Shown here one piece after another: positions 32,505 to 41,224 of a stretch of DNA of 47,925 bases. A model generated the notes under the pieces. That model did not search any database and was not told the DNA's origin. It worked only from the letters and a program-made list of their open reading frames with translations. This DNA is from Elusimicrobiota bacterium (GTDB lineage Bacteria > CAYTYR01 > UBA6262): assembly GCA_003153935.1 (NCBI GenBank), contig PMCA01000030.1:1-47925 (forward strand), read 5' to 3'. The position numbers were made by a program, and so were the translations under genes. Numbering within the stretch: the first letter of the stretch is position 1; every line of letters begins with the position of its first letter.

Positions 32505-34073
32505 ATGAACAAACACCTGAAAGTAAAATTATGGACTATGGTTTGCGCCACTGTGCTTTTAGTAGGCGTGGGCGCTTTCTTTGGCCGGAATATCGGCCTG
32601 TTGACGTGTTCCAACGGTCAGCAACTCAGTCTGGGGCCGAGCGTAAAGCCGGATATCCAGGTAGCACCGGTAGTAACCAGCCTGCAGGACTCGTTCGCTA
32701 ATGTGGCGGCGGTCATGAAGCCGGCGGTAGTGAATATTTCCACCACGCAGATAGTGAAACAGGAATACGCGCCCGAATTTTATTTCGGCAACCCGTTCGA
32801 TGATTTCTTCGGCGATTTTTTCGGCAACCAGGGACAGGGCAATAAGCAACAGGCGCGACCCAAACCGCAAAAGAAGTACGTGGAAAGACGGTTCAGCGGC
32901 ACCGGTAGCGGCGTGATCATCAGCGAGAACGGATTGATCCTGACCAATAACCATGTCATCGGCGGCGCCAGCGATATTGAAGTGACTTTAAGCGATGAAC
33001 GCAAGTTCAAAGGGAAAGTGATCGGGGCGGACGCGCGCCTGGACCTGGCGGTGATCAAGATAGAAGCTACTAAATTGCCGGCCGCGGTCCTGGGCGATTC
33101 CGATAAGATCCGAGTCGGGGACTGGGCCATGGCCATCGGCTCCCCGTTCGGCTTGGAACAAACAGTCACCCTGGGCATCATCAGCGCCCGGCGGCAATCG
33201 TTAATGGTCGAGGGACAGCAGTACCGGGAGATGATCCAAACCGACTGCGCTATCAACCAGGGAAACAGCGGCGGACCGCTGATCAATATCAAAGGTGAAG
33301 TTGTGGGTATCAATACTGCTATTTATACCCCGACCGGTGGTTTTGTCGGCGTAGGTTTTGCCACCCCGATAAATAAAGCGAAGGAAATACTTACCCAGCT
33401 GATAGAAAAGGGTAAGGTGATCCGGGGCTGGCTGGGTGTGGAGATCCGGCCGGTGGACGGCGCCGTAGCCAAGCAATTCGGTTTGCCGGAAGTTAAAGGC
33501 GCCCTGGTCAATACGGTCATGAAAGATGCCCCGGCTGAAAGATCCGGCTTAAAGCGCGGCGACATAATCCTGGAGTTTAACGGTAAACCGGTCAAGGATG
33601 TGACCGCTTTGCAGGATATGGTAGCCCAAACCGAACCCAAGAAGAAGGTCAATCTTACCATCTGGCGCAATAATAAGGAAGACCACCTGGATCTGGTAAT
33701 CGGGGAAATGCCCGGCAATCTGAAAGAATCGGCGACTGACAGCGGAGAAGAAAAGAACAACGCGCCAGGGCAGGAAGCCGAATCACAGGAATGGCTGGGA
33801 ATAAAAGTTAAGACTCTGACCAGCGACCTGGCCGGACAGTTGGGCGTGGACGCGTCAGAAAAAGGTGTAGTGGTAACGGAAATAACGCCCGGCAGCAAGG
33901 CCGATGAATCTGGGATAGCGGCAAACGACGTTATTCGCGCCATTAACCGTGATCCGGTAACCAATATAAAGGAATTCACCGCGGTCTCGGCTAAGGCGAA
34001 ATTGAGTGACGGCATAGTGTTCGATATCAACCGTGGGGGCCAGTTGATTTACCTGACCATCCAGGAGCGGTAA
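32505..34073 (+). CDS. degP: HtrA/DegP-type periplasmic serine protease with two PDZ domains
   Basis: A 522-residue protease/chaperone. An N-terminal helix (8-27) serves as signal or anchor, then a trypsin-like domain with the complete triad His150 (TNNHVIGG), Asp180 (RLDLAVI) and Ser255 (GNSGGPL). Two PDZ domains follow (about 305-395 and 425-520), separated by a Glu/Ser-rich linker. It handles misfolded envelope proteins. The ribosome site is AGGAGG. A TATAAT sequence lies at 32481-32486 but without a clear -35 box. It is monocistronic, closed by a strong terminator. Confidence 0.95.
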   Translation: MNKHLKVKLWTMVCATVLLVGVGAFFGRNIGLLTCSNGQQLSLGPSVKPDIQVAPVVTSLQDSFANVAAVMKPAVVNISTTQIVKQEYAPEFYFGNPFDDFFGDFFGNQGQGNKQQARPKPQKKYVERRFSGTGSGVIISENGLILTNNHVIGGASDIEVTLSDERKFKGKVIGADARLDLAVIKIEATKLPAAVLGDSDKIRVGDWAMAIGSPFGLEQTVTLGIISARRQSLMVEGQQYREMIQTDCAINQGNSGGPLINIKGEVVGINTAIYTPTGGFVGVGFATPINKAKEILTQLIEKGKVIRGWLGVEIRPVDGAVAKQFGLPEVKGALVNTVMKDAPAERSGLKRGDIILEFNGKPVKDVTALQDMVAQTEPKKKVNLTIWRNNKEDHLDLVIGEMPGNLKESATDSGEEKNNAPGQEAESQEWLGIKVKTLTSDLAGQLGVDASEKGVVVTEITPGSKADESGIAANDVIRAINRDPVTNIKEFTAVSAKAKLSDGIVFDINRGGQLIYLTIQER

Positions 34074-34102
34074 ACGCTGCTAAAGACCTAAGTTACGAAA
34101 CT

Positions 34103-34133
34103 AACGGCAGGGGGTAGTTCACCCTGCCGTTTT
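34103..34133 (+). terminator. Rho-independent terminator after HtrA
   Basis: AACGGCAGGG (34103-34112) pairs with CCCTGCCGTT (34122-34131) around a 9-base loop, ending in TTTT (34130-34133) and further T/A sequence. Confidence 0.88.
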
Positions 34134-34136
34134 ATA

Positions 34137-34165
34137 TTGTATTTTTGCCGGCCTGGTGGTAAAAT
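34137..34165 (+). promoter_or_regulatory. Promoter for the TMTC-like gene, predicts leaderless mRNA
   Basis: TTGTAT (34137-34142) and TAAAAT (34160-34165) are 17 bases apart, and the -10 box ends 6 bases before the A of ATG 34172. No Shine-Dalgarno is visible. Confidence 0.48.
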
Positions 34166-34171
34166 TGACTA

Positions 34172-35749
34172 ATGATAAAATCAGCTGAAACCATCCGGCC
34201 GCTGGTCCTTTTGCTTTTGCTGACCTTGGCGGTTTTCGCTAATTGCCTGTTCAATTCTTTCGCCTATGATGACAAAGTTTTCGTGGTAAATAATCCCGAG
34301 ATCAGGCATTTAACCAATGTCCCGGGTTTTTTTGTTTCCGCCAAAGCTTATGCCGGAGAAAGAAACTTTTTTGTTTACCGGCCGCTGGCCGCGTGCTCCT
34401 ATGCTTGCGATTATTTCTTTTGGGGCTTGAGGCCGTTCGGTTTTCACCTGACCAATATCTTCTGGCATCTGTTGAACGTGTTATTAGTTTATTTCCTGGC
34501 CCTGCAGCTCAGTCCTAATCGCTCGACGGCCCTGATCGCCGCCGGGATATTTGCCATCCATCCGGCCCAAGTCGAAACCGTGGCCTGGATCTCTGCGCGC
34601 AGTAACCTGTTGAGCCTGTTCTTCCTGCTGGCCGCCTGTCTCTGTTACCTGCGCAACAGCCGGCTGAATTATAAACTTTCTTTGCTCTTTTTTATCCTGG
34701 CGCTGCTGGCGAAAGAGACCGCCCTGGTGTTCCTGTTGCTCATCTGGCTGTACGATTATTATTTCGCCTTAAAAGAAGGCAAGGAAAAAGCGTCAAACGC
34801 CTGGTGGTCATACCTGCCGTTCTGGATAAGCGCTTTTCTGTACCTGGTCCTGCGCACCACGGTGCTGGGCCAGTTTAGCCAAAGGTCCTGGTGGGGAGGC
34901 AGTTTTCTCGTGACCGCCCTGACCATGAGCAAAAGTTTCCTGCATTACCTGGCTATAACCATTTTCCCGGCCCGGTTATCGATAGATTATGTATTCCTGC
35001 TTTCGCATAAACTATGGGAGCCGGAGGTGCTGGCCGGAGTGCTTGCGCTTATCACTATCATTGCCGTGGCTCTGGCAGTTAGCCACCGGCGGAAACTTGC
35101 GGCTTTCGGTATTTTCTGGTTCCTGATCTGCCTGTTGCCGGTCTCGAATATTATTCCGCTGGAAGCGCATTTAGCTGAACGGTTCCTGTATTTTCCCCTG
35201 ATCGGCTTTGCTTTGGCTCTGGCTGACACTGCCCGTTCCCGCCGCCTGCCTGTCCTGATGCTCCTGACAGTATTATTGCTGGCTTATGGTTGGCGGTCCG
35301 TGGAACGCAACCGCGACTGGCGGAATGACTTTACCCTGTGGAGCAGCGCAGTCCGAACTTCTCCGGAATCGCCGCGGGTCCATTACGCTTTAGGGGATAT
35401 TTATTACCAGCAGGGCAAATTCAGGGAAGCTATTGACCAATACCGGCAAGCCCTGGAATTGAATCCCAATGTGGCTGAATTATATAACGCTCTGGGTTTG
35501 GCTTGGGAAGGATTGGGTGATTATCGCCATTCCATAGCGGTTTACCAGGAAGGCCTGAAAGTGCCATCCCTGGAAAACAGAGCCAAAATAAGTTTAATGA
35601 TAAATTTGGGCAATGCCAACGGCCGCCTGCATAATTATAAAGAGGCAGCCGCGTATTACCATAAAATACTGGACCTGGAGCCGGACGATCCGGAAGCCAG
35701 GCATAATTTAGCCGTGATAGGACGTTTATCCAAAAATGCCGTTCATTAA
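34172..35749 (+). CDS. TMTC-like GT-C membrane glycosyltransferase with C-terminal TPR repeats
   Basis: A 525-residue protein: about ten helices (1-390), then three to four TPR repeats (about 405-515, e.g. HYALGDIYYQQGKFREAIDQY). The first loop has the acidic pair AYDDKVFVVNNP (33-34), followed by VYRPL, HLTNIFWHLLNV and IHPAQVETVAWISARSNL, which are the marks of the TMTC/O-mannosyltransferase-like GT-C family. Such enzymes move sugars from lipid carriers to proteins outside the cytoplasm. The bacterial substrate is unknown. It overlaps the sulfatase-like gene by 14 bases. Confidence 0.85.
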   Translation: MIKSAETIRPLVLLLLLTLAVFANCLFNSFAYDDKVFVVNNPEIRHLTNVPGFFVSAKAYAGERNFFVYRPLAACSYACDYFFWGLRPFGFHLTNIFWHLLNVLLVYFLALQLSPNRSTALIAAGIFAIHPAQVETVAWISARSNLLSLFFLLAACLCYLRNSRLNYKLSLLFFILALLAKETALVFLLLIWLYDYYFALKEGKEKASNAWWSYLPFWISAFLYLVLRTTVLGQFSQRSWWGGSFLVTALTMSKSFLHYLAITIFPARLSIDYVFLLSHKLWEPEVLAGVLALITIIAVALAVSHRRKLAAFGIFWFLICLLPVSNIIPLEAHLAERFLYFPLIGFALALADTARSRRLPVLMLLTVLLLAYGWRSVERNRDWRNDFTLWSSAVRTSPESPRVHYALGDIYYQQGKFREAIDQYRQALELNPNVAELYNALGLAWEGLGDYRHSIAVYQEGLKVPSLENRAKISLMINLGNANGRLHNYKEAAAYYHKILDLEPDDPEARHNLAVIGRLSKNAVH

Positions 35750-38147
35750 GATCATCCTGAAAATTATCTGGCGGGCAGTGCTCTGGACGGCGCTGCTCTA
35801 CGTGCTGTTCTTCGCCATATTCGTCATTCCTAATGACTGGCGGGTAAAGTCACCGCGCTGGAAATTGCAGCCATTGAACGAGAGAAGGATCGTCGCCGCC
35901 AACCTGATAGATCTTAGCCCGCAGGCTAAAATCAGTCATGAAAATTACGATGAGCAGTATCGGGAACTGAAAAATATCGCGCCAATTAATGATAACCGGT
36001 CTTTTCATAATATCCGTGAAAACATGCACCTGTCGCTGGGTTGGTATCCTTTAAAGATGGTGCATAAGAACTGCCTGTACGCGCCGGCACCGACCAGCAT
36101 TACCTATGAACTGACAGTGCCACGGTTCAGGCCGGAATTGCTGTTTTCAGCGGGGATCCTAAAGCAGCCGGTGGAGTTCAGGGTAACCGTAATTCCGGCG
36201 GAGGGACGCGAGGTCATCCTGCTAACCCGGACCTGCGAACCGTTACCTCATTACCCTTATGACTTTGAAGATAAAATATACCGTAATCTTTACCAGTATT
36301 GGGACGTGCAAATGGCCGACCATGACTATCGCTGGCAGGATATGGAAGTGGACCTGTCCCGGTTCAGCGGCCAAAAAGTAAAATTGCGCCTGGAAACCAG
36401 GGGCCATGAGGGGCAGGCTTTCTGGGGCAATCCGCTAATTACGGCTAAGCCCGACCGAGCCGAATCTGAACCAAAATTCAACTTATTACTGATAGTGATG
36501 GACTCCACCCGCCAGGACGCTATCGGACCGCAAGCCGACGGGCGCAGTTTTACCCCCAACCTGGATGCTTTAATAAGCCAGGGGGTGGCCTTTGACCGGC
36601 ATTTAGCTAACGGAAATATGACCAAACAGTCCGTCACCTCTCTGCTGACTTCCCGTTTGCCGTATGAACTGGGAGATGTCTCCCTGGAATATGTGGCCAG
36701 TGCCCAGAGCCGGGAGCAGTTTTACCGGCGCAAGTTTGCCACCCTGGCCAGCCAGCTTAACGGTAACGGCTACGTGACCGGGGCCATCGGTGTTATTTCC
36801 CTGGTGGTGGACGGGGCGGGATTCGGGACCGATTTTGGTTTTAATGACGCCCGCATCATGGAGCGCTACGGATATAGCAATGTTTACATAACCAATGAAG
36901 CTATCGGCTGGCTGCAACTGTACGGTAAATTACCCTTTGGTTTGCTGGTTTATTATGATTCGGCTCATGGACCTTATAAACCGCCGTTCCGCTATTTCTG
37001 GCAAACTAAATCACTGCTGGGCGACCTGGACGCTCGCGCCTGGTATAAATCTTTGTATGAAGCCGAAGTGGCCTATAACGATCATTGCCTGGGACAGCTG
37101 TTCAAGGCTTTGTCGGACCTGGGACTGAGAGATAATACTTTAGTCGCGGTTACCAGTGACCACGGCGAAAATCTGGACTGGCACACCTTGCCTAATAGCC
37201 ATAGGAAGATGATCTTCCATGATCATGGCATCAGCGTGAAGGATACCGACGTGCAAGTGCCGTTGCTGATACGTTTCCCGGCCAAAATAGCTACCCCCCA
37301 GCATATCAAAGCCACTACTGAACATTTGGACCTGGCGCCAACCCTGCTCGATCTTATGAACCTGCCGCCTTGTCCTGAATTCGAAGGCCAGAGCCTGGCC
37401 AGGATGATAGCCGGAGAAACCCCGGGTCCGGCCCGGGATATTTTTATCCGTGGCCGTTTTAACAAGGGCGTCAGGGTGGGGGACCGGTACAAATATATTC
37501 GCAATTTCGGCGTGTATGAAAAACGCGGACGGAATTTGCAGGATTTTATCCCGGAAGAGCTTTACGACCTGGAACAGGATCCGCAGGAACAGGTCAATAT
37601 CATCGACCGGGATTTTGCCCTGCGGCAGAGGATGAGATTGTTGCTGGATACTTATGAGCCCGATCCGGAAATTAACGTCTTTAAATTTCGTAACATGGGT
37701 ACCGGCCCGGTGACCGGAGTGATAGAGGCGGCTGGGACCATAAACGAAGTACAATTTGAGGGGCAGGGGCGGGCGGAGGCCCAGGATAATATTTTACAGG
37801 TGCGCGCCGTAGGTGACCGGGCGGTCTTGCGTTTCACGACCAGACCCTATAATGCGGCATTGAAAATAAAGTTTAATTACCGCGGCGAGCCGGTGCCTGT
37901 AGATCGTTTGCTGGTTTCCAACTATGCTTTACCGTTGCTGGAAAACCGCGCCGGCGCCAGCGGCGGGGCCGATCTTTACCTGCTTAAGGGCACCGCCGAT
38001 TATGAAGATAATAGCGGAGCTTTCCGGGTTTATTGGGGACGGCTGGCTCAGTATAAATTAGAGTGGGAAAAACAAGCCGGGGTCAGCGGGGTATTTAAGG
38101 AAATGCTGGCCGAATGGGGCTATCTCAGCGAACCGCAAAAAAAGTGA
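35736..38147 (+). CDS. Membrane-anchored sulfatase-fold protein 1 (alkaline phosphatase superfamily)
   Basis: An 803-residue protein: an N-terminal anchor (5-30), a beta-sandwich-like domain (about 110-240, carbohydrate-binding in appearance), a sulfatase domain (246-640) and a C-terminal beta domain. Metal ligands are Asp256 (VMDSTRQDA) and Asp475-His476 (TSDHGEN). The nucleophile position holds Thr296 in GNMTKQSVTSLL, not the Cys or Ser that is matured to formylglycine, so it is more likely a phosphotransferase or phosphatase of the LtaS/EptA kind than a true sulfatase. It overlaps the TMTC-like gene by 14 bases and the inverted phosphoesterase by 23 at its 3' end. Confidence 0.85.
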   Translation: MPFIKIILKIIWRAVLWTALLYVLFFAIFVIPNDWRVKSPRWKLQPLNERRIVAANLIDLSPQAKISHENYDEQYRELKNIAPINDNRSFHNIRENMHLSLGWYPLKMVHKNCLYAPAPTSITYELTVPRFRPELLFSAGILKQPVEFRVTVIPAEGREVILLTRTCEPLPHYPYDFEDKIYRNLYQYWDVQMADHDYRWQDMEVDLSRFSGQKVKLRLETRGHEGQAFWGNPLITAKPDRAESEPKFNLLLIVMDSTRQDAIGPQADGRSFTPNLDALISQGVAFDRHLANGNMTKQSVTSLLTSRLPYELGDVSLEYVASAQSREQFYRRKFATLASQLNGNGYVTGAIGVISLVVDGAGFGTDFGFNDARIMERYGYSNVYITNEAIGWLQLYGKLPFGLLVYYDSAHGPYKPPFRYFWQTKSLLGDLDARAWYKSLYEAEVAYNDHCLGQLFKALSDLGLRDNTLVAVTSDHGENLDWHTLPNSHRKMIFHDHGISVKDTDVQVPLLIRFPAKIATPQHIKATTEHLDLAPTLLDLMNLPPCPEFEGQSLARMIAGETPGPARDIFIRGRFNKGVRVGDRYKYIRNFGVYEKRGRNLQDFIPEELYDLEQDPQEQVNIIDRDFALRQRMRLLLDTYEPDPEINVFKFRNMGTGPVTGVIEAAGTINEVQFEGQGRAEAQDNILQVRAVGDRAVLRFTTRPYNAALKIKFNYRGEPVPVDRLLVSNYALPLLENRAGASGGADLYLLKGTADYEDNSGAFRVYWGRLAQYKLEWEKQAGVSGVFKEMLAEWGYLSEPQKK

Positions 38148-39036
38148 GAATTGCCAGTGCCAGTAGCGCCAGCGCTGCGGCGGACCAGCGGGCGATGACC
38201 GCAGGGCTTAGATGGGGTTGGATCTTGACCGCGGAGACTTTAAATATAGGCCCGGAAATGTCCAGCCGGAGATAGTGGTAGTAATCCTGCGGGGAAGTTA
38301 AAGTGCTGCCGGCTCCGCCGGTAATATAGTATTTGACTCCCGCATCCTCCGCCTGGTAGAAGCCATGCAGGTGGGAGGCGAAGACGGCTTTAACCTTGGC
38401 AGCGCGGAAAAGTTCCTGCAGGCGTGCGGCTTGTTCCCGGTCGTTCATGGCGTAATTACCACCCGGGCGGGGATCGAATACCGGCTGGTGCATAAAAACA
38501 TAAATATGGCAGGAAGAGCTTTCCCTCAGCTGGCTTTCCAGCCAGGTTAATTGCGCGGCATCCAGGGAACCCTCGGCGTTATCCAGGAAAATGAAAGCAT
38601 TGGCGCCGATAATTAAAGAATAATAAGCCGGGCCGAAAATAAATTTAAATATCTGACGACCGTTATATTTGGCGTCATGGTTGCCCAGGACCACATAACC
38701 GGGAGAATGTAGCCGGGAAAGTTGCCGCCGGAAACGATAATAATGATAAGCGCGGCCACTGGAGACCATGTCTCCCAGGACCGCGGTAAAATAGGGTCGG
38801 GTTTTATTGACCTGTTCGATGATGTTGTTAAAAACCAGGTAGGTGGGGCGCAGTGAAGTTAGGGGATTGTCCGCGCCCTGACAGTCGCCGAATAGCGCTA
38901 CGGAGAAATCCTGCGGCGGCACGGTCCGGTCCAGTTTCCTGATGACCGGGACGGAGAGGCCGAAATAACGGTGATAAAGAACCAGCAGGAATATCAGCCA
39001 ACCGCACGCTAAAATTATTTTATAAAGAGGTTCCAT
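38125..39036 (-). CDS. Membrane-anchored calcineurin-like metallophosphoesterase
   Basis: A protein of 303 residues on the minus strand with an N-terminal helix, a phosphoesterase domain and a C-terminal helix (last 25 residues), so it is anchored at both ends. The metal motifs, counted from the ATG, are GDCQG (the usual His is Gln), GDMVSSG, GNHD, FMHQP and SHLHGFY. ATG 39036 begins the membrane helix; a TTG at 39072 with AGGAG 9 bases upstream would add 12 residues. Either start overlaps the divergent gene at 39035, and the 3' end overlaps the convergent gene. It probably hydrolyses a phosphodiester or phosphomonoester outside the cytoplasm. Confidence 0.87.
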   Translation of the reverse strand: MEPLYKIILACGWLIFLLVLYHRYFGLSVPVIRKLDRTVPPQDFSVALFGDCQGADNPLTSLRPTYLVFNNIIEQVNKTRPYFTAVLGDMVSSGRAYHYYRFRRQLSRLHSPGYVVLGNHDAKYNGRQIFKFIFGPAYYSLIIGANAFIFLDNAEGSLDAAQLTWLESQLRESSSCHIYVFMHQPVFDPRPGGNYAMNDREQAARLQELFRAAKVKAVFASHLHGFYQAEDAGVKYYITGGAGSTLTSPQDYYHYLRLDISGPIFKVSAVKIQPHLSPAVIARWSAAALALLALAILTFFAVR

Positions 39037-41131
39037 GGGTTCAATTGTAGTTAAATTAAAAGACTTAGTCAAGCATAAAAGCTCCTGCCGCTGGGGCCTT
39101 TTAGGCGCGGCGGTTTACGCCCTGTTCTTCGTGCTTTCCCTGGCCGACCAGAAGATCTTTTCCTACATGGGCGTCAACGGCCAGGCCGCGGTGGACCTGA
39201 TCAGGAAGTATTTCTGGCGGGATGTCTTATTCACGGAAGCCAAGATCCTGCTGGCTTACCTGGTTATCGGTTTTGCGGCCGGGTTGATAATTTACTATTT
39301 CTGGCTGGTGGTTTTGGGCGCGCGGTTCCTACAGGGTCGTACCTGGTTTAAAACCGGGCTAATGATCTTTTCTCTAGTCGCCACCGAGATTCTGTTCCTG
39401 CTGTCCAGCATGCTTAAATACCCGCAGGTCTATAGCGAATATTTTTATGAACGTTCGCCCTGGCGCCAGGGGCTGCAGCTAACCGTGACCGACCATCTGC
39501 ATCCGCTATATTTCCAGGCGGCCGGAGCTGTTTTTATTTTGATATTCGTTTATTTTTGGTTTAAACGGCTGCGCTGGTGGTCGCGCCTGATCATCATCGG
39601 ACTGGCAGTAGCCCTGTCGGTGCTGTGGGGGTTGGTCAACCTGGCGGGGAGAACTTATCCCGCGGAGACAGCCGGCCCCAATATCATAATCCTGGGAGCG
39701 GACAGCTTGCGCAATGATTACCTGACCGGGGAAACAGCTCCTAACCTGACCGCGCTCGCGGAAAAGGGGGTGCGTTTCGACCGGTGCTACGTTTCGCTGC
39801 CCCGCACCTTTCCGCAATGGATCACTTATTTGCGGGGTATATATCCCAGCGAGCACGGGGTGCGTAACATGTTCCCGGACAAGAGCCTGCGGGATCAGAC
39901 CAGGGATTCTCTCTGCTCGGTCTTGAAACAGCAGGGATACGCCACGGCGGTCGTGAGCGATTTTGCCGGTGACGTTTTTCCCCGGTTCCAGGCCGGCTTT
40001 GATACGGTCCAGGCTCCTTATTTCAATTTTAACACGCTGGTCGACCAGCGCTGCCTGGAAATGCAGTATTTATTATTACCGTATTTGCTGAACGCTCCCG
40101 GCCGGAAAATTTTTCCCGTACTGAAGGAAATGGACAATGATGACGATCCGTTGTTGTTGGAGCAGGAAGCGGAGCAGGTCATCGACAGCGTACCGGCGCG
40201 GCAGAAATTCTTCCTGGTCATGTTCTCTTCGGTCACGCATTTTCCTTACGCCGCCACTTACCCTTATTATCAGGCCTATACCGATCCCGACTACCGGGGG
40301 AAGTATAAGTATTATAAACCGAACATACCGGGAGAGAAACTGGACCTGCCGCCTGCCGATATCGCTCAGATCCGGAATCTTTATAAAGGAGCGGTGCGGG
40401 ATTTTGACGCAGCCGCCCAGAAATTAATTACCTACCTGAAAAAGCGTAACCTGGATAAGAACACCATTATAGTTGTCCTGGCCGATCACGGAGAACAACT
40501 TTACGAGAATGGCTGGGGCCAGGGCCACGGCGAGCATTTGCGCGGCAACGCCATGCTTAACGTGCCCTTTATTTTTTACGATCCGCGGGAAACCTATCCG
40601 GTGAAGAAGACGGCGGAGCTGGTGCGGGACATCGACCTGGCGCCTACTCTGCTGGATATGCTGCACCTGTCCAAACCGCCGGCTATGGAGGGGTTAAGCC
40701 TGTTGCCGCTGGCGCGCGGAGCAACTGCGACCTTAAATCTGACCGCTTACGCGGAAACAGGACTGTGGTTCACCGACCAGGGCGATAATTTTTACCAGAA
40801 GCAGAGGATCATGTACCCGGATATCATCGGCCTGGGCGCGATCGACGATACTTATCATAACGAGGTGGTGGTCAAACCGGAATACCGCGCCCTGACTAAT
40901 ATCGCCAAACACCGCATGATCCGCACCAAGGATTATAAATTGATCTACATCCCGACCCGGGAAAAGATAATGTGGGAATTGTACGACGAGAACCGGGATC
41001 CGGAGGAGCTCAATAATATCGCTGTCCAAAATCCCCAGGTAGTGGGGGAACTGCAGGGAAAGCTTTACGATTGGATGGGCAAAGACAAGAACAGTTTTTG
41101 GCGCAACGGCTATTTTGTTCCCTATCCGTAA
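39035..41131 (+). CDS. Membrane-anchored sulfatase-fold protein 2 (LtaS/EptA-like)
   Basis: A 698-residue protein with about five helices (15-205) and then a sulfatase domain. Metal ligands are Asp223 (GADSLRNDYL) and Asp484-His485 (LADHGEQ), and the nucleophile position holds Thr258 in LPRTFPQW. Five helices plus an extracytoplasmic Thr-nucleophile domain is the layout of LtaS and phosphoethanolamine transferases, so it may transfer a phospholipid head group to an envelope glycan. The ATG has AGAGG upstream and overlaps the start codon of the divergent phosphoesterase. It ends 6 bases before the pilus promoter. Confidence 0.88.
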   Translation: MGSIVVKLKDLVKHKSSCRWGLLGAAVYALFFVLSLADQKIFSYMGVNGQAAVDLIRKYFWRDVLFTEAKILLAYLVIGFAAGLIIYYFWLVVLGARFLQGRTWFKTGLMIFSLVATEILFLLSSMLKYPQVYSEYFYERSPWRQGLQLTVTDHLHPLYFQAAGAVFILIFVYFWFKRLRWWSRLIIIGLAVALSVLWGLVNLAGRTYPAETAGPNIIILGADSLRNDYLTGETAPNLTALAEKGVRFDRCYVSLPRTFPQWITYLRGIYPSEHGVRNMFPDKSLRDQTRDSLCSVLKQQGYATAVVSDFAGDVFPRFQAGFDTVQAPYFNFNTLVDQRCLEMQYLLLPYLLNAPGRKIFPVLKEMDNDDDPLLLEQEAEQVIDSVPARQKFFLVMFSSVTHFPYAATYPYYQAYTDPDYRGKYKYYKPNIPGEKLDLPPADIAQIRNLYKGAVRDFDAAAQKLITYLKKRNLDKNTIIVVLADHGEQLYENGWGQGHGEHLRGNAMLNVPFIFYDPRETYPVKKTAELVRDIDLAPTLLDMLHLSKPPAMEGLSLLPLARGATATLNLTAYAETGLWFTDQGDNFYQKQRIMYPDIIGLGAIDDTYHNEVVVKPEYRALTNIAKHRMIRTKDYKLIYIPTREKIMWELYDENRDPEELNNIAVQNPQVVGELQGKLYDWMGKDKNSFWRNGYFVPYP

Positions 41132-41137
41132 TTCTTA

Positions 41138-41167
41138 TTGACAAAGGACAACTGGAATTTATATAAT
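41138..41167 (+). promoter_or_regulatory. Consensus sigma70 promoter of the pilB operon
   Basis: A perfect TTGACA (41138-41143) and a perfect TATAAT (41162-41167) are 18 bases apart. The predicted leader is about 50 bases with GTGGAG before the ATG of pilB. Confidence 0.85.
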
Positions 41168-41224
41168 AACATAATAAATATCAAAATATCATCGCCGGTA
41201 AATAAGTTCCACAGTGGAGAATAA

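Noticed and set aside
35736-41131. Calling both anchored proteins sulfatases needing formylglycine
   Set aside because: Neither has the C/S-x-P-x-R maturation motif; both have Thr at the nucleophile position.
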